Position numbers and translations under genes: made by a program
Assembly (NCBI RefSeq): GCF_041053105.1
Contig: NZ_CP163444.1
Span: forward strand, 248,001 to 312,000
Direction of reading: 5' to 3'
Length of the DNA: 64,000 bases
DNA from: Streptomyces sp. R44
GTDB lineage: Bacteria > Actinomycetota > Actinomycetes > Streptomycetales > Streptomycetaceae
Notes under the pieces: model-generated
The model's database searches: none
Told to the model about the DNA's origin: nothing
Seen by the model: only the letters and a program-made list of their open reading frames with translations
Part shown: positions 54,215-63,324 of the stretch, piece after piece
Layout of the letters: each line of letters starts with the position of its first letter
Position numbering within the stretch: position 1 is the stretch's first letter

Positions 54215-55714
54215 ATGGGACAGTCGCATCCCCCGCTCCGCACCACGAAGGGCCGCCGCGTCGTCGGCGGCGTCCGCCGCTGGCTCACCGCCGCAGCGGG
54301 CGCCCTCGCCCTGACCGGCGGTCTGGTGGCCGTCGGCCCGCAGGCGTCGGCCGCCGGCCTGACGCAGGTCACCGGCTTCGGCTCCAACCCCGGCAACCTC
54401 ACCATGCACACGTACATACCGGACGGCCTGCCCACGGGCGCACCCCTCGTCGTCGCGCTGCACGGCTGCACGCAGAGCGCGAGCGACTACTACGCGAACT
54501 CCGGCTGGCCGAAGTTCGCCGACTCCTACGACTTCGCGCTGGTCTTCCCGCAGACCACCAGTGCGAACAACTCCAACTCCTGCTTCAACTGGTTCGAGAA
54601 GGGCGACAGCACCCGCGGCCAGGGCGAGGCGCTGTCGATCAAGCAGATGGTCGACAAGGCCGTCTCCCTGTACGGCAGTGACACGCGTCGGGTGTACGTC
54701 ACCGGCCTGTCCGCCGGCGCCGGCATGACCGCGAACATGCTCGCCGCCTACCCCGACGTGTTCGCCGGCGGCTCCATCGACTCCGGACTGCCTGCGTACT
54801 GCGCGACCGCGCTCAGCGCGGCGTACACCTGCATGTACTCCCCGCCGAACAAGACGCCCGCCCAGTGGGGTGATCTCGTACGGTCGGCCGCGCCCGCCGG
54901 CACCACCTCCTGGCCGCGCGTGGCGATCTGGCAGGGCACCGCGGACACCACCGTCAAGCCGGCCAACGCCACCGAACTCCTCGACCAGTGGACCGACGTG
55001 TGGGGGATCGGCCAGACGCCCTCCCGCACCAAGAGCCTCAGCGGGGGCACCACGCTGAGCGAGTACGACGACGCCTCGGGCAAGCCCGCCGTCCAGGTGT
55101 ACTCCATCTCCGGCATGACCCACGGCCTCGCGGTCGACCCCGGCAGCGGCCCGGAGCAGTGCGGCACGGCCGGCACGTACTACCTCGACACGATCTGCTC
55201 CAGTTACCACACCGCCCGCTTCTGGGGCCTCGACGGCGCAGGTGACGGCGGTGGCCAGACGCCGGGAGGTCTGCCGGCGCCCACGGGGCTGACGCTCACG
55301 GGGACCACCGACACGACCGCGACGCTGAGCTGGGGCACGGTGTCCGGCGCCGCCTCGTACCACGTCTACCGCGGTGGTACGAAGGTGGGCACCACGATGT
55401 CGGCGTCCTACACCGACACGGGCCTGGCCACCGGCTCCACGTACAGCTACACGGTGGCCGCCGTGGACGCGGCCGGAACGGTGGGAGCCGTCTCCGCCTC
55501 GGTGAGCGCGACGACCACCGGCTACACGCCCACCTGCCACACGGCCAGCAACTACGACCACGTGGCCGCCGGCCGTGCCTACCAGAGCGGCGGCTACGCC
55601 TACGCCACGGGTTCGGGTCAGGCCATGGGCCTGTGGAACACGTTCACGACGCACACCCTGAAGCAGACCGCGCCGGGCTACTACGTCGTGGCGGATTCCG
55701 GCTGCTCGGCCTGA
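54215..55714 (+). CDS. Secreted PHB-depolymerase-type esterase with fibronectin III and C-terminal binding domain
   Basis: A 499-residue exported protein. The signal peptide ends near 'GPQASAAGLTQ'. The depolymerase domain has 'PLVVALHGCTQSASDYYANS' (oxyanion region), the lipase box 'GLSAGAGM', an Asp in 'WQGTADTTVKPANATEL' and a His in 'GMTHGLAVDPG'. A fibronectin III module ('LPAPTGLTLTGTTDTTATLS') and a short C-terminal Cys-bracketed domain follow. Such enzymes attack short-chain polyhydroxyalkanoates or related esters outside the cell. The CoA-transferase genes next to it could feed the released hydroxybutyrate into central metabolism. Confidence 0.9.
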   Translation: MGQSHPPLRTTKGRRVVGGVRRWLTAAAGALALTGGLVAVGPQASAAGLTQVTGFGSNPGNLTMHTYIPDGLPTGAPLVVALHGCTQSASDYYANSGWPKFADSYDFALVFPQTTSANNSNSCFNWFEKGDSTRGQGEALSIKQMVDKAVSLYGSDTRRVYVTGLSAGAGMTANMLAAYPDVFAGGSIDSGLPAYCATALSAAYTCMYSPPNKTPAQWGDLVRSAAPAGTTSWPRVAIWQGTADTTVKPANATELLDQWTDVWGIGQTPSRTKSLSGGTTLSEYDDASGKPAVQVYSISGMTHGLAVDPGSGPEQCGTAGTYYLDTICSSYHTARFWGLDGAGDGGGQTPGGLPAPTGLTLTGTTDTTATLSWGTVSGAASYHVYRGGTKVGTTMSASYTDTGLATGSTYSYTVAAVDAAGTVGAVSASVSATTTGYTPTCHTASNYDHVAAGRAYQSGGYAYATGSGQAMGLWNTFTTHTLKQTAPGYYVVADSGCSA

Positions 55715-55715
55715 C

Positions 55716-55834
55716 GCTCGCAAGGCTGGTGGAGGTGGTCGCCAGCGCCTCCGCTCGCCACGCTGGTGGAGGTGGTCACCACCATCTCCACTCGCAAGGC
55801 TGGTGGAGGTGCTCGCCACCACCTCCACCAGGGC
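55716..55834. repeat. Three 37-bp tandem repeats with embedded hairpins
   Basis: Units at 55716-55752, 55753-55789 and 55790-55826 share CTCGC-A-G-CTGGTGGAGGTG-like cores with an exact 37-base period. The last unit and its flank can form a 12-base stem (CTGGTGGAGGTG with CACCTCCACCAG). The array starts 2 bases after the esterase stop and ends about 130 bases before the CoA-transferase, so it may act as a terminator. Confidence 0.85.
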
Positions 55835-55959
55835 TGATGTGTGGATGACAGCCATGGTCGCGCCCCTGCGGCCTGCCTAGGCTCGCTGCCCATCCGGTTG
55901 TATCGGCCACCGGTTCCGACCAGCGCGGTCGCACCGGTCGCCCGAGGGAAAGGGTCTCC

Positions 55960-56736
55960 ATGGGCCTGGACAAGACAGTCGCCAGCGCCGCCGAGGCGGT
56001 GGCCGACATCCCCGACGGAGCCTCGCTCGCGGTCGGCGGCTTCGGACTGTGCGGCATACCCGGCACACTCATCGACGCCCTGTGGCAACGCCAGACATGC
56101 GACCTCAGAATCGTCTCCAACAACTGCGGCGTCGACGACTGGGGCCTCGGACTCCTCCTCGCCGCCGGCCAGATCTCCCGCATGACCAGCTCCTACGTCG
56201 GCGAGAACAAGGAGTTCGCCCGCCAGTACCTGAGCGGCGAGCTGGAGGTCGAACTCGTCCCCCAGGGCACCCTCGCCGAACGGCTGCGGGCCGGCGGCGC
56301 CGGGATCCCCGCCTTCTACACCCCCGCCGGAACCGGCACCCAGGTCGGCGAAGGCGGACTGCCCTGGAAGTACGCCACCGACGGCACGGTCGCCGTCGCC
56401 TCACCGGCCAAGGAGACGAGGGACTTCGACGGCCGCCCGCACCTGCTGGAGCACGGCATCACCACCGACTACGCACTCGTCCGCGCCACCATCGGCGACC
56501 GCCACGGCAACCTCGTCTTCCGCTCCTCCGCCCGCAACTTCAACCCCCTGGCCGCCATGGCCGGACGGACCACCATCGCCGAGGTCGACCACCTCGTCGA
56601 ACCCGGCGAACTCGACCCCGACGAGGTCCACCTCCCCGGGATCTTCGTCCAGCGCGTCGTCCGGACCGCCCCCGGCGACCCCGCCGCAGAACGACGCATC
56701 GAACGCCGCACCGTCCGAGAGGAAGACAACGCCTGA
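55960..56736 (+). CDS. 3-oxoacid CoA-transferase subunit A
   Basis: A 258-residue CoA-transferase family I alpha subunit. It has '[20 protein letters not shown]' (signature 1 and glycine loop) and '[10 protein letters not shown]'. With subunit B it moves CoA from succinyl-CoA to acetoacetate or 3-oxoadipate. GGGTCTCC lies just upstream of the ATG, with a weak ribosome site. The stop overlaps the start of subunit B (TGATG). The neighbouring depolymerase favours acetoacetate as acceptor, but 3-oxoadipate cannot be excluded. Confidence 0.9.
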   Translation: MGLDKTVASAAEAVADIPDGASLAVGGFGLCGIPGTLIDALWQRQTCDLRIVSNNCGVDDWGLGLLLAAGQISRMTSSYVGENKEFARQYLSGELEVELVPQGTLAERLRAGGAGIPAFYTPAGTGTQVGEGGLPWKYATDGTVAVASPAKETRDFDGRPHLLEHGITTDYALVRATIGDRHGNLVFRSSARNFNPLAAMAGRTTIAEVDHLVEPGELDPDEVHLPGIFVQRVVRTAPGDPAAERRIERRTVREEDNA

Positions 56737-57389
56737 TGACCCTCACGCGCGCACAGATGGCCGTCCGCGCCGCCCGCGAACTCACCGACGGCTCCTACGT
56801 CAACCTCGGCATCGGACTCCCCACCCTCATCCCCAACCACCTCCCACCCGGTATCGAAGTCGTCCTCCAGTCCGAGAACGGCATCCTCGGCGTCGGCCCG
56901 TACCCGACCGAAGACGAACTCGACGCCGACCTCATCAACGCGGGCAAGGAGACGGTCACCACCCTGCCCGGCGCGTCCTTCTTCGACTCCGCCCTCTCGT
57001 TCGGCATGATCCGCGGCGGCCACATCGACACCGCGATCCTCGGCGCCATGCAGGTCTCGGCCTCCGGCGACCTCGCCAACTGGATGATCCCCGGCAAGAT
57101 GGTCAAGGGCATGGGCGGCGCCATGGACCTCGTCCACGGCGCCGGACGGGTCATCGTCCTCATGGAACACACCGCGAAGGACGGCACCCCCAAACTCGTC
57201 GACACCTGCACCCTCCCCCTCACCGGCCGGTCCGTCGTGCACCGCGTCATCACCGACCTCGCCGTCATCGACATCACTCCCGACGGCTTCACCCTCGCCG
57301 AACTCGCACCCGACGTCACCGTCGAGGAGGTCGTCGCGGCCACCGCGGCACCGCTGCGCCTGCCGCAGGCGATCAGAGCCGCGGCCTGA
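56736..57389 (+). CDS. 3-oxoacid CoA-transferase subunit B
   Basis: A 217-residue beta subunit. It contains the catalytic Glu motif '[13 protein letters not shown]' and '[20 protein letters not shown]'. The C-terminus has '[19 protein letters not shown]'. It overlaps subunit A by one base (A of TGATG), so both are translated together in equal amounts. Length is normal for separate subunits. Confidence 0.92.
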   Translation: MTLTRAQMAVRAARELTDGSYVNLGIGLPTLIPNHLPPGIEVVLQSENGILGVGPYPTEDELDADLINAGKETVTTLPGASFFDSALSFGMIRGGHIDTAILGAMQVSASGDLANWMIPGKMVKGMGGAMDLVHGAGRVIVLMEHTAKDGTPKLVDTCTLPLTGRSVVHRVITDLAVIDITPDGFTLAELAPDVTVEEVVAATAAPLRLPQAIRAAA

Positions 57390-57474
57390 GGTCTTCCGCC
57401 GGCCCGGTGTTCCTGGACAGCCACCGGACCGGCGGACTCACCGCACCGCCGTCCCGCCGTCCCACAGGCCAGCC

Positions 57475-57502
57475 CCCTCCGCCCTCCGCCCTCCGCCCTC
57501 CG
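57475..57502. repeat. Four 7-bp CCCTCCG repeats
   Basis: CCCTCCG occurs four times in a row (57475-57481 to 57496-57502) in the pyrimidine-rich non-coding DNA after the CoA-transferase genes. No gene covers 57390-57789; this region also carries the operator-like repeats of the next gene. Confidence 0.8.
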
Positions 57503-57634
57503 CCGAGAGGTCCCACCCGCTCCGCCCCGACCGCGTCCTGTCCGAGGTTGCCCTGCCTCGCGGTCGGGGCGGCTCACTTTTCCGGCAACGACGCGCCACA
57601 GCCGACGCCCCACCCGCTGATCCATGACTGACGC

Positions 57635-57675
57635 GACGCGCGATCCACGCGTCACGACGCGCGATTCACGCGCTG
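57635..57675. promoter_or_regulatory. Two direct repeats upstream of the aminotransferase fusion gene
   Basis: GACGCGCGATCCACGCGTCA (from 57635) and GACGCGCGATTCACGCGCTG (from 57656) are similar 20-mers spaced exactly 21 bases apart, two helical turns. This spacing suits cooperative binding by an Lrp/AsnC-type octamer. Confidence 0.45.
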
Positions 57676-57681
57676 CGGCAC

Positions 57682-57720
57682 TTGATTCGCGCGAAGAGAT
57701 GCGCCATGGTGCTTGAAACA
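57682..57720. promoter_or_regulatory. Operator-like block shared with the Lrp/AsnC regulator promoter
   Basis: This 39-base block starts TTGATTCGCGCG and ends GTGCTTGAAACA. It matches the block at 61023-61061 in 29 of 39 positions, including TTGATTCG, ATGCG, CAT and GTGCT at identical spacing. It ends 69 bases before the fusion gene start. Confidence 0.6.
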
Positions 57721-57789
57721 GCCGGACGAGGCACTGCTTGCACACACGCCTCGCCACCGACGACGCCCGATCAGCCCGAGGAACCCTGC

Positions 57790-60756
57790 ATGCCGCACGA
57801 CGCGCACCGCACGATCGACTTCTTCGCCGAGGACGCGCTTCCCGCACCGCGCGTGACGCCGGCCGAGGCGGCACGCGTCGCCGCCGAACTCCTCGGCGTC
57901 ACCGCCCGCGCGGAGGCACTGGGCAGTCAGCAGGACGCCAACTTCCTGGTCCGCGCCGACGACGGAGCGCCCCTGGCGATACTGAAGATCGCCAACCCCG
58001 CCTTCGGCGTCCTGGAGATCGAGGCTCAGGACACCGCCGCCGACCTCATCGCGTCGGCCCACCCGGAACAACTCCGCGTCGCCACCGTCCTGCGCCACCC
58101 CGACGGCTCCCCCCGCCGTACGAGGGTGGACACCGAGAGCGGGCCGGCCGTGGCGCGGCTGCTGCGCTACCTGCCCGGTGGCGCACTGTCCGGACCCCGG
58201 CACCTGTCCCCGAGCACCGTGGCGGCCATGGGTACGGTCGCCGCGAAGGTCAGCACCGCTCTGCGCGAGTTCCGGCACCCGGGCCTCGACCGTGTCCTGC
58301 AGTGGGACCTGCGCCACGCCGACCGCGTCATCGCCGGGCTCGCCGAGCACATCGACGGGCCCGAAGAGCGCACCGCCGTGCGGGCCGCGACCGCCGAGGC
58401 CTGGGCCCGGGTCCAGGGTGTCGCCGCCCGGCTGCCCTCGCAGGCCGTGCACCTGGACCTCACCGACGACAATCTGATCCGCTGCCCCGATGCCCGCGTT
58501 CCCCTGCCCGACGGCGTCATCGACTTCGGTGACCTGACCACGAGCTGGGCGATCGGCGAGCTGGCCGTGTGCCTGTCGTCCGTGCTCCACCACGACGGGG
58601 TCGAGCCTCACCACGTGCTGCCCGCCGTCCGCGCCTTCCACGCGATGCGGCCGCTCTCCCCGGAGGAGGCGGAGGCGTTGTGGCCGCTGGTGGTGCTGCG
58701 CGCGGCCGGTCTGGTCGCCAGCGGCCGCCACCAGGCCGCCGTCGACGCGGACAACACCTACGTCACGGCCGCGCTCGATCGCGAATGGCGCGTGTTCGAG
58801 CAGGCCACCCAGGTCCCGATGCCCGTGATGACTCATCTCGTCAGGCACGCGATCGGACTGGCCGAGGCGCCCACCGGGGCCGACGCTCCCGATTTCCCCC
58901 TGCTGCGAGGCCTCCCGGCCGACGGCATCGCCCGCTGCGACCTGGCCGTCGACGCGGACTCCATGGATCACGGTGCGTGGCTCGAAGCGGCGACCGAGGA
59001 CCGGCTGACGGCAGCCGCACTCTCCGGCGGAGCGGTCGCGACAGCCACCCCCTACGCCCAGGCGAGGCTCACGCGGACGCCGCCCCTGTCGGCCGTCTCC
59101 GCCGCCACGGTGGCCACCGGCATCGACCTGCGGCTCGGCCGGGACACGTGGGTTCAGGCCCCTGCCGCGGGGCGGGTCCTCGCCGCGGCACCGGGCCTGG
59201 TGGAGATGGCATGCGGCCCACGGGTCCTGACGCTGTCCTTCCCCCGTACGGTCACTCCCCCGGTCTCGTCCGGCAGCTCGGTGCGCGCGGGCGAGGACCT
59301 CGCTTCCCTCCCCTCCGGCGCCGTGCTCCACGTCGCGCTGCGCGCCGCCGACGGCCCCGCCGTTCCTCCCCTCGTCCGCCCCGAGTACGCCCCCGGCTGG
59401 CTCGCTCTGACCGTCGACCCCGCTCCGCTCCTGGGACTTCCGCCCGCCGACCGTACGCCTGAGGGGGACCTGCTCGGCCGGCGAGACGCCGTGTTCGCGA
59501 CCGTGCAGGGGCACTACTACGCCGACCCGCCCCGTATCGAACGCGGTTGGCGCCACCACCTGCTGTCCGCCGACGGCCGCTCGTACCTCGACATCGTCAA
59601 CAACGTCACCCCGCTCGGCCACGCCCACCCTCGCGTCGAGGAGGCGGTCTCCCGGCAGCTGCGCAAGCTCAACACCAACTCGCGCTTCCACTACGCCTCG
59701 GTGGTGGAGTTCACCGAACGCCTCGCTGCGCTCCTCCCCGATCCCCTGGACACCGTGTTCCTCGTCAACTCCGGTTCCGAGGCGGTGGATCTGGGTCTCC
59801 GGCTCGCCATGGGCGCGACCGGGCTGCACGACGTCGTCGCCCTGCGCGAGGCGTACCACGGCTGGACGTACGCCTCCGACGCGGTGTCCACCTCGCTCCA
59901 GGACAACCCGAACGCCCTCGCCACCCGTCCGGGCTGGGTCCACACGGTGGACTCGCCCAACTCCTACCGCGGCCGGCACCGCGGGAAGGACGCCGTCCGC
60001 TACGGACCCGAGGCCGTCGCGGTGATCGACGAGCTGGCCGCCTCCGGCCGCCCGGCGGGGGCGTTCATCGGCGAGACCTTCTACGGCAACGCCGGAGGAG
60101 TCGCCCTGCCCGACGGCTATCTCACCAAGGTGTACGCGGCGGTGCGCCGTCACGGCGGCCTGGCCGTCGCCGACGAGGTCCAGGTCGGCTACGGCCGCCT
60201 GGGGCAGTGGTTCTGGGGCTTCGAGCAGCAGCAGGTCGTCCCCGACATCGTCTGCGTCGCCAAGGCCATGGGCAACGGGCACCCCCTCGGCGCCGTCGTC
60301 ACGTCCAAGGCGGTCGCCGACCGATACCGCGACCAGGGCTACTTCTTCTCCTCGACCGGCGGCAGCCCGGTCTCCAGCGTCGTGGGCCTCACCGTCCTGG
60401 ACACCCTGCGCGACGAGGACCTCCAGGGCAACGCGGTGCGCGTCGGCGGTCATCTGAAGCGCCGGCTCGAAGCGCTGGCCGACCGCTACGGCATCGTCGG
60501 CGCCGTCCACGGCTCGGGCCTGTACCTCGGCCTCGAACTCGTCCGGGACCGCACCACCCTGGAACCCGCCGTGGAGGAGACCGCGGAGCTCTGCGACCGC
60601 ATGCTCGACCTCGGCGTGGTCGTCCAGCCCACGGGAGACCACCTCAACATCCTCAAGATCAAGCCCCCGTTGTGCATCGACACCACCGCGGCGGACTTCT
60701 TCGCCGACATGCTCGACGTGGCCCTCGCACAGCTCGGCCACGGCCCGAGGCCCTGA
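57790..60756 (+). CDS. Fusion of APH-like kinase, degenerate M23-like domain and class III PLP aminotransferase
   Basis: A 988-residue three-domain protein. Residues about 30-350 are a phosphotransferase of the APH type: H221, D223 and N228 in 'VHLDLTDDNLIRC', and D245 in 'GVIDFGDLTT'. Residues about 400-560 resemble an M23/lysostaphin-like barrel, without clear zinc ligands. Residues about 565-988 are a class III aminotransferase with 'VNSGSEAVDLGLRLAMG', 'VADEVQVGYGRLGQWFWGF' and PLP Lys825 in 'CVAKAMGNGHPLGAVV'. The phospho-lyase branch (ethanolamine-phosphate type) also belongs to class III. A kinase followed by a PLP lyase/transaminase suggests phosphorylate-then-eliminate chemistry on an amino alcohol, which is inference. 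GAGGAA precedes the ATG. Confidence 0.9.
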   Translation: MPHDAHRTIDFFAEDALPAPRVTPAEAARVAAELLGVTARAEALGSQQDANFLVRADDGAPLAILKIANPAFGVLEIEAQDTAADLIASAHPEQLRVATVLRHPDGSPRRTRVDTESGPAVARLLRYLPGGALSGPRHLSPSTVAAMGTVAAKVSTALREFRHPGLDRVLQWDLRHADRVIAGLAEHIDGPEERTAVRAATAEAWARVQGVAARLPSQAVHLDLTDDNLIRCPDARVPLPDGVIDFGDLTTSWAIGELAVCLSSVLHHDGVEPHHVLPAVRAFHAMRPLSPEEAEALWPLVVLRAAGLVASGRHQAAVDADNTYVTAALDREWRVFEQATQVPMPVMTHLVRHAIGLAEAPTGADAPDFPLLRGLPADGIARCDLAVDADSMDHGAWLEAATEDRLTAAALSGGAVATATPYAQARLTRTPPLSAVSAATVATGIDLRLGRDTWVQAPAAGRVLAAAPGLVEMACGPRVLTLSFPRTVTPPVSSGSSVRAGEDLASLPSGAVLHVALRAADGPAVPPLVRPEYAPGWLALTVDPAPLLGLPPADRTPEGDLLGRRDAVFATVQGHYYADPPRIERGWRHHLLSADGRSYLDIVNNVTPLGHAHPRVEEAVSRQLRKLNTNSRFHYASVVEFTERLAALLPDPLDTVFLVNSGSEAVDLGLRLAMGATGLHDVVALREAYHGWTYASDAVSTSLQDNPNALATRPGWVHTVDSPNSYRGRHRGKDAVRYGPEAVAVIDELAASGRPAGAFIGETFYGNAGGVALPDGYLTKVYAAVRRHGGLAVADEVQVGYGRLGQWFWGFEQQQVVPDIVCVAKAMGNGHPLGAVVTSKAVADRYRDQGYFFSSTGGSPVSSVVGLTVLDTLRDEDLQGNAVRVGGHLKRRLEALADRYGIVGAVHGSGLYLGLELVRDRTTLEPAVEETAELCDRMLDLGVVVQPTGDHLNILKIKPPLCIDTTAADFFADMLDVALAQLGHGPRP

Positions 60757-61022
60757 CAACTCCACCCACCCTCCGTCGCGCCGGCCGGGCGCGGCTGGCG
60801 CATCGGCACGCTGCTGCTCGACGAAGTCGACACGCGAGCTGACCTGGTGCTCGCGCGCACGGGCGGGACACCATGCACACCCGGGCTCCGGGCTTCACGG
60901 CCGGGCCCACACGTGACGGGAACCGCCGCACCCGGTGAGCGGCTGCCGAGGGCTTGAGAAGCAGAGTGACAGCCCGCTCGGGCCGGCAGGGCACCGGCCC
61001 CTGCCACGCATGGCACCCGTCT

Positions 61023-61062
61023 TTGATTCGAGCGCGTGAATGCGTCATTGTGCTCGAATCAA
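61023..61062. promoter_or_regulatory. 11-base inverted repeat in the Lrp/AsnC promoter (autoregulatory site)
   Basis: TTGATTCGAGC (61023-61033) and GCTCGAATCAA (61052-61062) form a perfect 11-base inverted repeat with an 18-base spacer, so the arms lie on the same DNA face. A similar block occurs before the aminotransferase fusion gene. It ends 37 bases before the regulator start. Confidence 0.65.
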
Positions 61063-61099
61063 GTGTGCGGCTCGCCGTTCATGCAAAGAGAGGTGCTCC

Positions 61100-61540
61100 A
61101 TGGACGAGATCGACCAGGCGATCCTGAGGGAGCTGCAGGTCGACGGCCGCATCCCGTACTCCGACCTCGGGCCGAAGGTGGGGCTCTCGCCTTCGGCCGC
61201 GCGGCTCCGGCTGCAGCGGCTGATCGACAGCAAGGCCGTCCAGGTCGTCGGCGTGACCGATCCGATGACCCAGGGGCAGCAGACCATGGCCCTCCTGGGC
61301 CTGCACGTCGACGGCGACCCCCGGGCGGTCGCCGACGAACTGTCCCGGCACGACGAAGTCGTGTACACGGTTCTGACCGCGGGGAGCTTCGACCTGTTCG
61401 CCGAGGTGGTGTGCGGCCAGCCCCGCGATCTCCTCGACTTCGTCAACGACGTCGTACGCGTCGTCGAGGGTGTCACGTCCGTGGAGAGCTTCCCCTACTT
61501 CGCGATTCACACCCATCGCTTCCTGTGGCACGTCGACTGA
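61100..61540 (+). CDS. Lrp/AsnC-family transcriptional regulator
   Basis: A 146-residue regulator. The N-terminal HTH is 'IDQAILRELQVDGRIPYSDL' and 'VGLSPSAARLRLQRLIDSKA'. The C-terminal RAM ligand-binding domain runs from 'QQTMALLGLHVDGDPRAVAD' to 'VTSVESFPYFAIHTHRFLWH'. GAGAGG precedes the ATG. It follows the fusion gene by 344 bases on the same strand and is its likely regulator. The ligand may be the amino-compound substrate of that enzyme. No gene is seen in 60757-61022. Confidence 0.92.
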   Translation: MDEIDQAILRELQVDGRIPYSDLGPKVGLSPSAARLRLQRLIDSKAVQVVGVTDPMTQGQQTMALLGLHVDGDPRAVADELSRHDEVVYTVLTAGSFDLFAEVVCGQPRDLLDFVNDVVRVVEGVTSVESFPYFAIHTHRFLWHVD

Positions 61541-61697
61541 GAAGGCCGAGCGTGGTGCGGCACCGGTCGAGGTGGCGAGCCCAGGGAGGCCGAGGTCTAC
61601 CATCGGCCGGGTTGACCACATGATCGTCAAGGCGCTCGACAGCCTGAACCAACCACCTCGGCGACCTGCAGTCGCGCGGTGGACCACGGAGGAAGCC

Positions 61698-62147
61698 ATG
61701 TCCGGTAGCCCACCGGCCCTCGTCGCCATCAACCATGACGACTACCACGCCCAGCATGTGGGGCGCACAGCCGACGGACGGCAGTTCTTCCTCACCACGC
61801 CCTTCGTTCCCGCGATCGGGACGGAGGCGGGCGGCGAGTTTGTGGCCCTGTTCCTTTTCAACGCTACCGGTCGTTTCATCGAAGCGGTCATCGACCACTT
61901 CGGGCCACGCGCCACCATGGACAAGGATGCGCGTCGCGAACGGTACGAACGACTTCTTCACGAGCTCGGCCCGGTGACCTTCGAACGCATCGAGGTCGCG
62001 CCCTTCGCCGTCGAGCGCTTCGGCACGACCTTCGGCCTCGTCCTTCGTGAGCCGGACGACGAGGACGACGAGTGGGCGGTCGAACTACAACCGGGCGACT
62101 ACATGGCCTTCTTCGAGCCGTGGGACAGCGGCGACTACGACACCTGA
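61698..62147 (+). CDS. Hypothetical protein
   Basis: A 149-residue acidic protein with GGAGGAA before the ATG ('MSGSPPALVAINHDDYHAQH'). It contains 'DGRQFFLTTPFVPAIGTEAG', 'FVALFLFNATGRFIEAVIDH' and a C-terminal 'VELQPGDYMAFFEPWDSGDY'. No membrane span or known motif. It resembles small immunity-like or toxin-antitoxin-type accessory proteins only in general composition, which is not evidence. It stands alone. Confidence 0.7.
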   Translation: MSGSPPALVAINHDDYHAQHVGRTADGRQFFLTTPFVPAIGTEAGGEFVALFLFNATGRFIEAVIDHFGPRATMDKDARRERYERLLHELGPVTFERIEVAPFAVERFGTTFGLVLREPDDEDDEWAVELQPGDYMAFFEPWDSGDYDT

Positions 62148-62262
62148 CGGCTCCGCGACGATCGGTTCAGCAACTGGCGGCGGTGGTAGGCCTACGCGCC
62201 CCGCTAGAGGAGGCCGTGCCCGCAGCGGCACTCCGGCTTCGCTCAACGCCCGGAGAACTTGC

Positions 62263-62556
62263 TCACCCCTGGGACTTGAGGTCCTCCAAACCGTCCGCGA
62301 CCAGCAGCGGAGTGAACTCCACGACGCTGTGCGTGGCGACGCCATTGAGGACGTAGGGATCAGTGGCGAGAAGGCGGTCAAGCTCCTCGGCAGGCATCTG
62401 GGGGGCGAGGTAGACCCCGCCGACCAGAGGCACCTGGCGCCCGGCAACAAGAAGCAGTCGCTGGGATATCAGCCGGTTCAGCCAGTCGCCATGGGCCGGT
62501 CTCCATGGGTCGACTTCTTCGAGCGGTGCCGTGTAAGTGACGGTGACAACGAACAT
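62263..62556 (-). CDS. YciI-like (ferredoxin-like fold) protein
   Basis: A 97-residue protein: 'MFVVTVTYTAPLEEVDPWRP', then 'HGDWLNRLISQRLLLVAG' with the YciI His-Asp pair region, and 'MPAEELDRLLATDPYVLNGV' near the C-terminus. YciI-like proteins act as small enzymes or dimeric binding domains. The ATG is chosen to match the family start; the frame extends 8 codons upstream to another possible start. It stands alone. Confidence 0.85.
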   Translation of the reverse strand: MFVVTVTYTAPLEEVDPWRPAHGDWLNRLISQRLLLVAGRQVPLVGGVYLAPQMPAEELDRLLATDPYVLNGVATHSVVEFTPLLVADGLEDLKSQG

Positions 62557-62883
62557 GCTCGGACCGTAGCCGAACGCCAAGGACTGCCGCGATCACATTC
62601 CATGCTCCGGGAGACAGCTCCTGGTCGACATCGGCCGAGATCTGGATCGTGGCCCGTCGGCCAGGAGGGCGTTTCTGCGATCAACGCCGGCATCCACCGC
62701 CTGGCGCCGTAGAGCCGGCGGGCACCACCGTCAGGGGAACTCGAGCGTGTGCACCACAGCCCCTGGGCTCCCTGAGCGGGTCGAGCAGGATTAAAGGAGC
62801 GTTTTGTCCTGACGGGAGCGTTTGGTAACTGGCGCGATGTCGACCGCTTGGGGCGGACTGCGCCGGCATGTGAGGATCCGCCT

Positions 62884-63291
62884 GTGGAGTGCGATGTCTG
62901 TGGTCAAGCGATGTGGCAGTGGCCGGTGCCGCCGACTGCCTGGGAAGAGCAGCTCTGGTCCTGCTTGTGGTGCCATGCCGTCACGCATGTGGGTGGTGAG
63001 TGGTTCGAGATCGCGCGGCCGCCGTACCTGCCGATGGAGATGCGCTGGGAGAGAGCCGTTGCGGACGGCCTGCCCGCCGACGTGTCGCACGCCTTCGGAA
63101 TCTTCGACAAGACCCTGTGCGGCATCGAGCAAGATGCCATGTCGCTGTCTGACTCCTGGTGGCTACCGGAGCGGGAGAACGCTTGCGGCGCCTGCCGTGA
63201 GGCGGCGGCAGTGATCGATGAACGCTGGCCCCAGGCCATGAGGGGCGAAGACGCGCGGCTCAGCGTTGCTCGACGACCAGGTGCCTCATAG
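62884..63291 (+). CDS. Hypothetical protein with paired CxxC motifs
   Basis: A 135-residue protein. N-terminal 'ECDVCGQAMWQW' and 'LWSCLWCHAVTHVGGEWFEI' hold two CxxC pairs that could bind zinc like a ribbon. 'NACGACREAAAVIDERW' near the C-terminus adds another pair. The GTG start has GAGGA 7 bases upstream. Function is unknown. It lies just beyond the stop of the transposase gene, convergent with it. Confidence 0.6.
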   Translation: MECDVCGQAMWQWPVPPTAWEEQLWSCLWCHAVTHVGGEWFEIARPPYLPMEMRWERAVADGLPADVSHAFGIFDKTLCGIEQDAMSLSDSWWLPERENACGACREAAAVIDERWPQAMRGEDARLSVARRPGAS

Positions 63292-63324
63292 CCGTGCCCG
63301 GCCTCGGCCGGCGTGCCGGAGCGG

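Noticed and set aside
55716..55834. Possible CRISPR array from the 37-bp period
   Set aside because: Only three diverged units without unique spacers and no cas genes.
60757..61022. Short plus-strand frame with 'RIGTLLLDEVDTRADLVLAR'
   Set aside because: The stretch looks protein-like but has no good start, breaks quickly and matches nothing I recognise.
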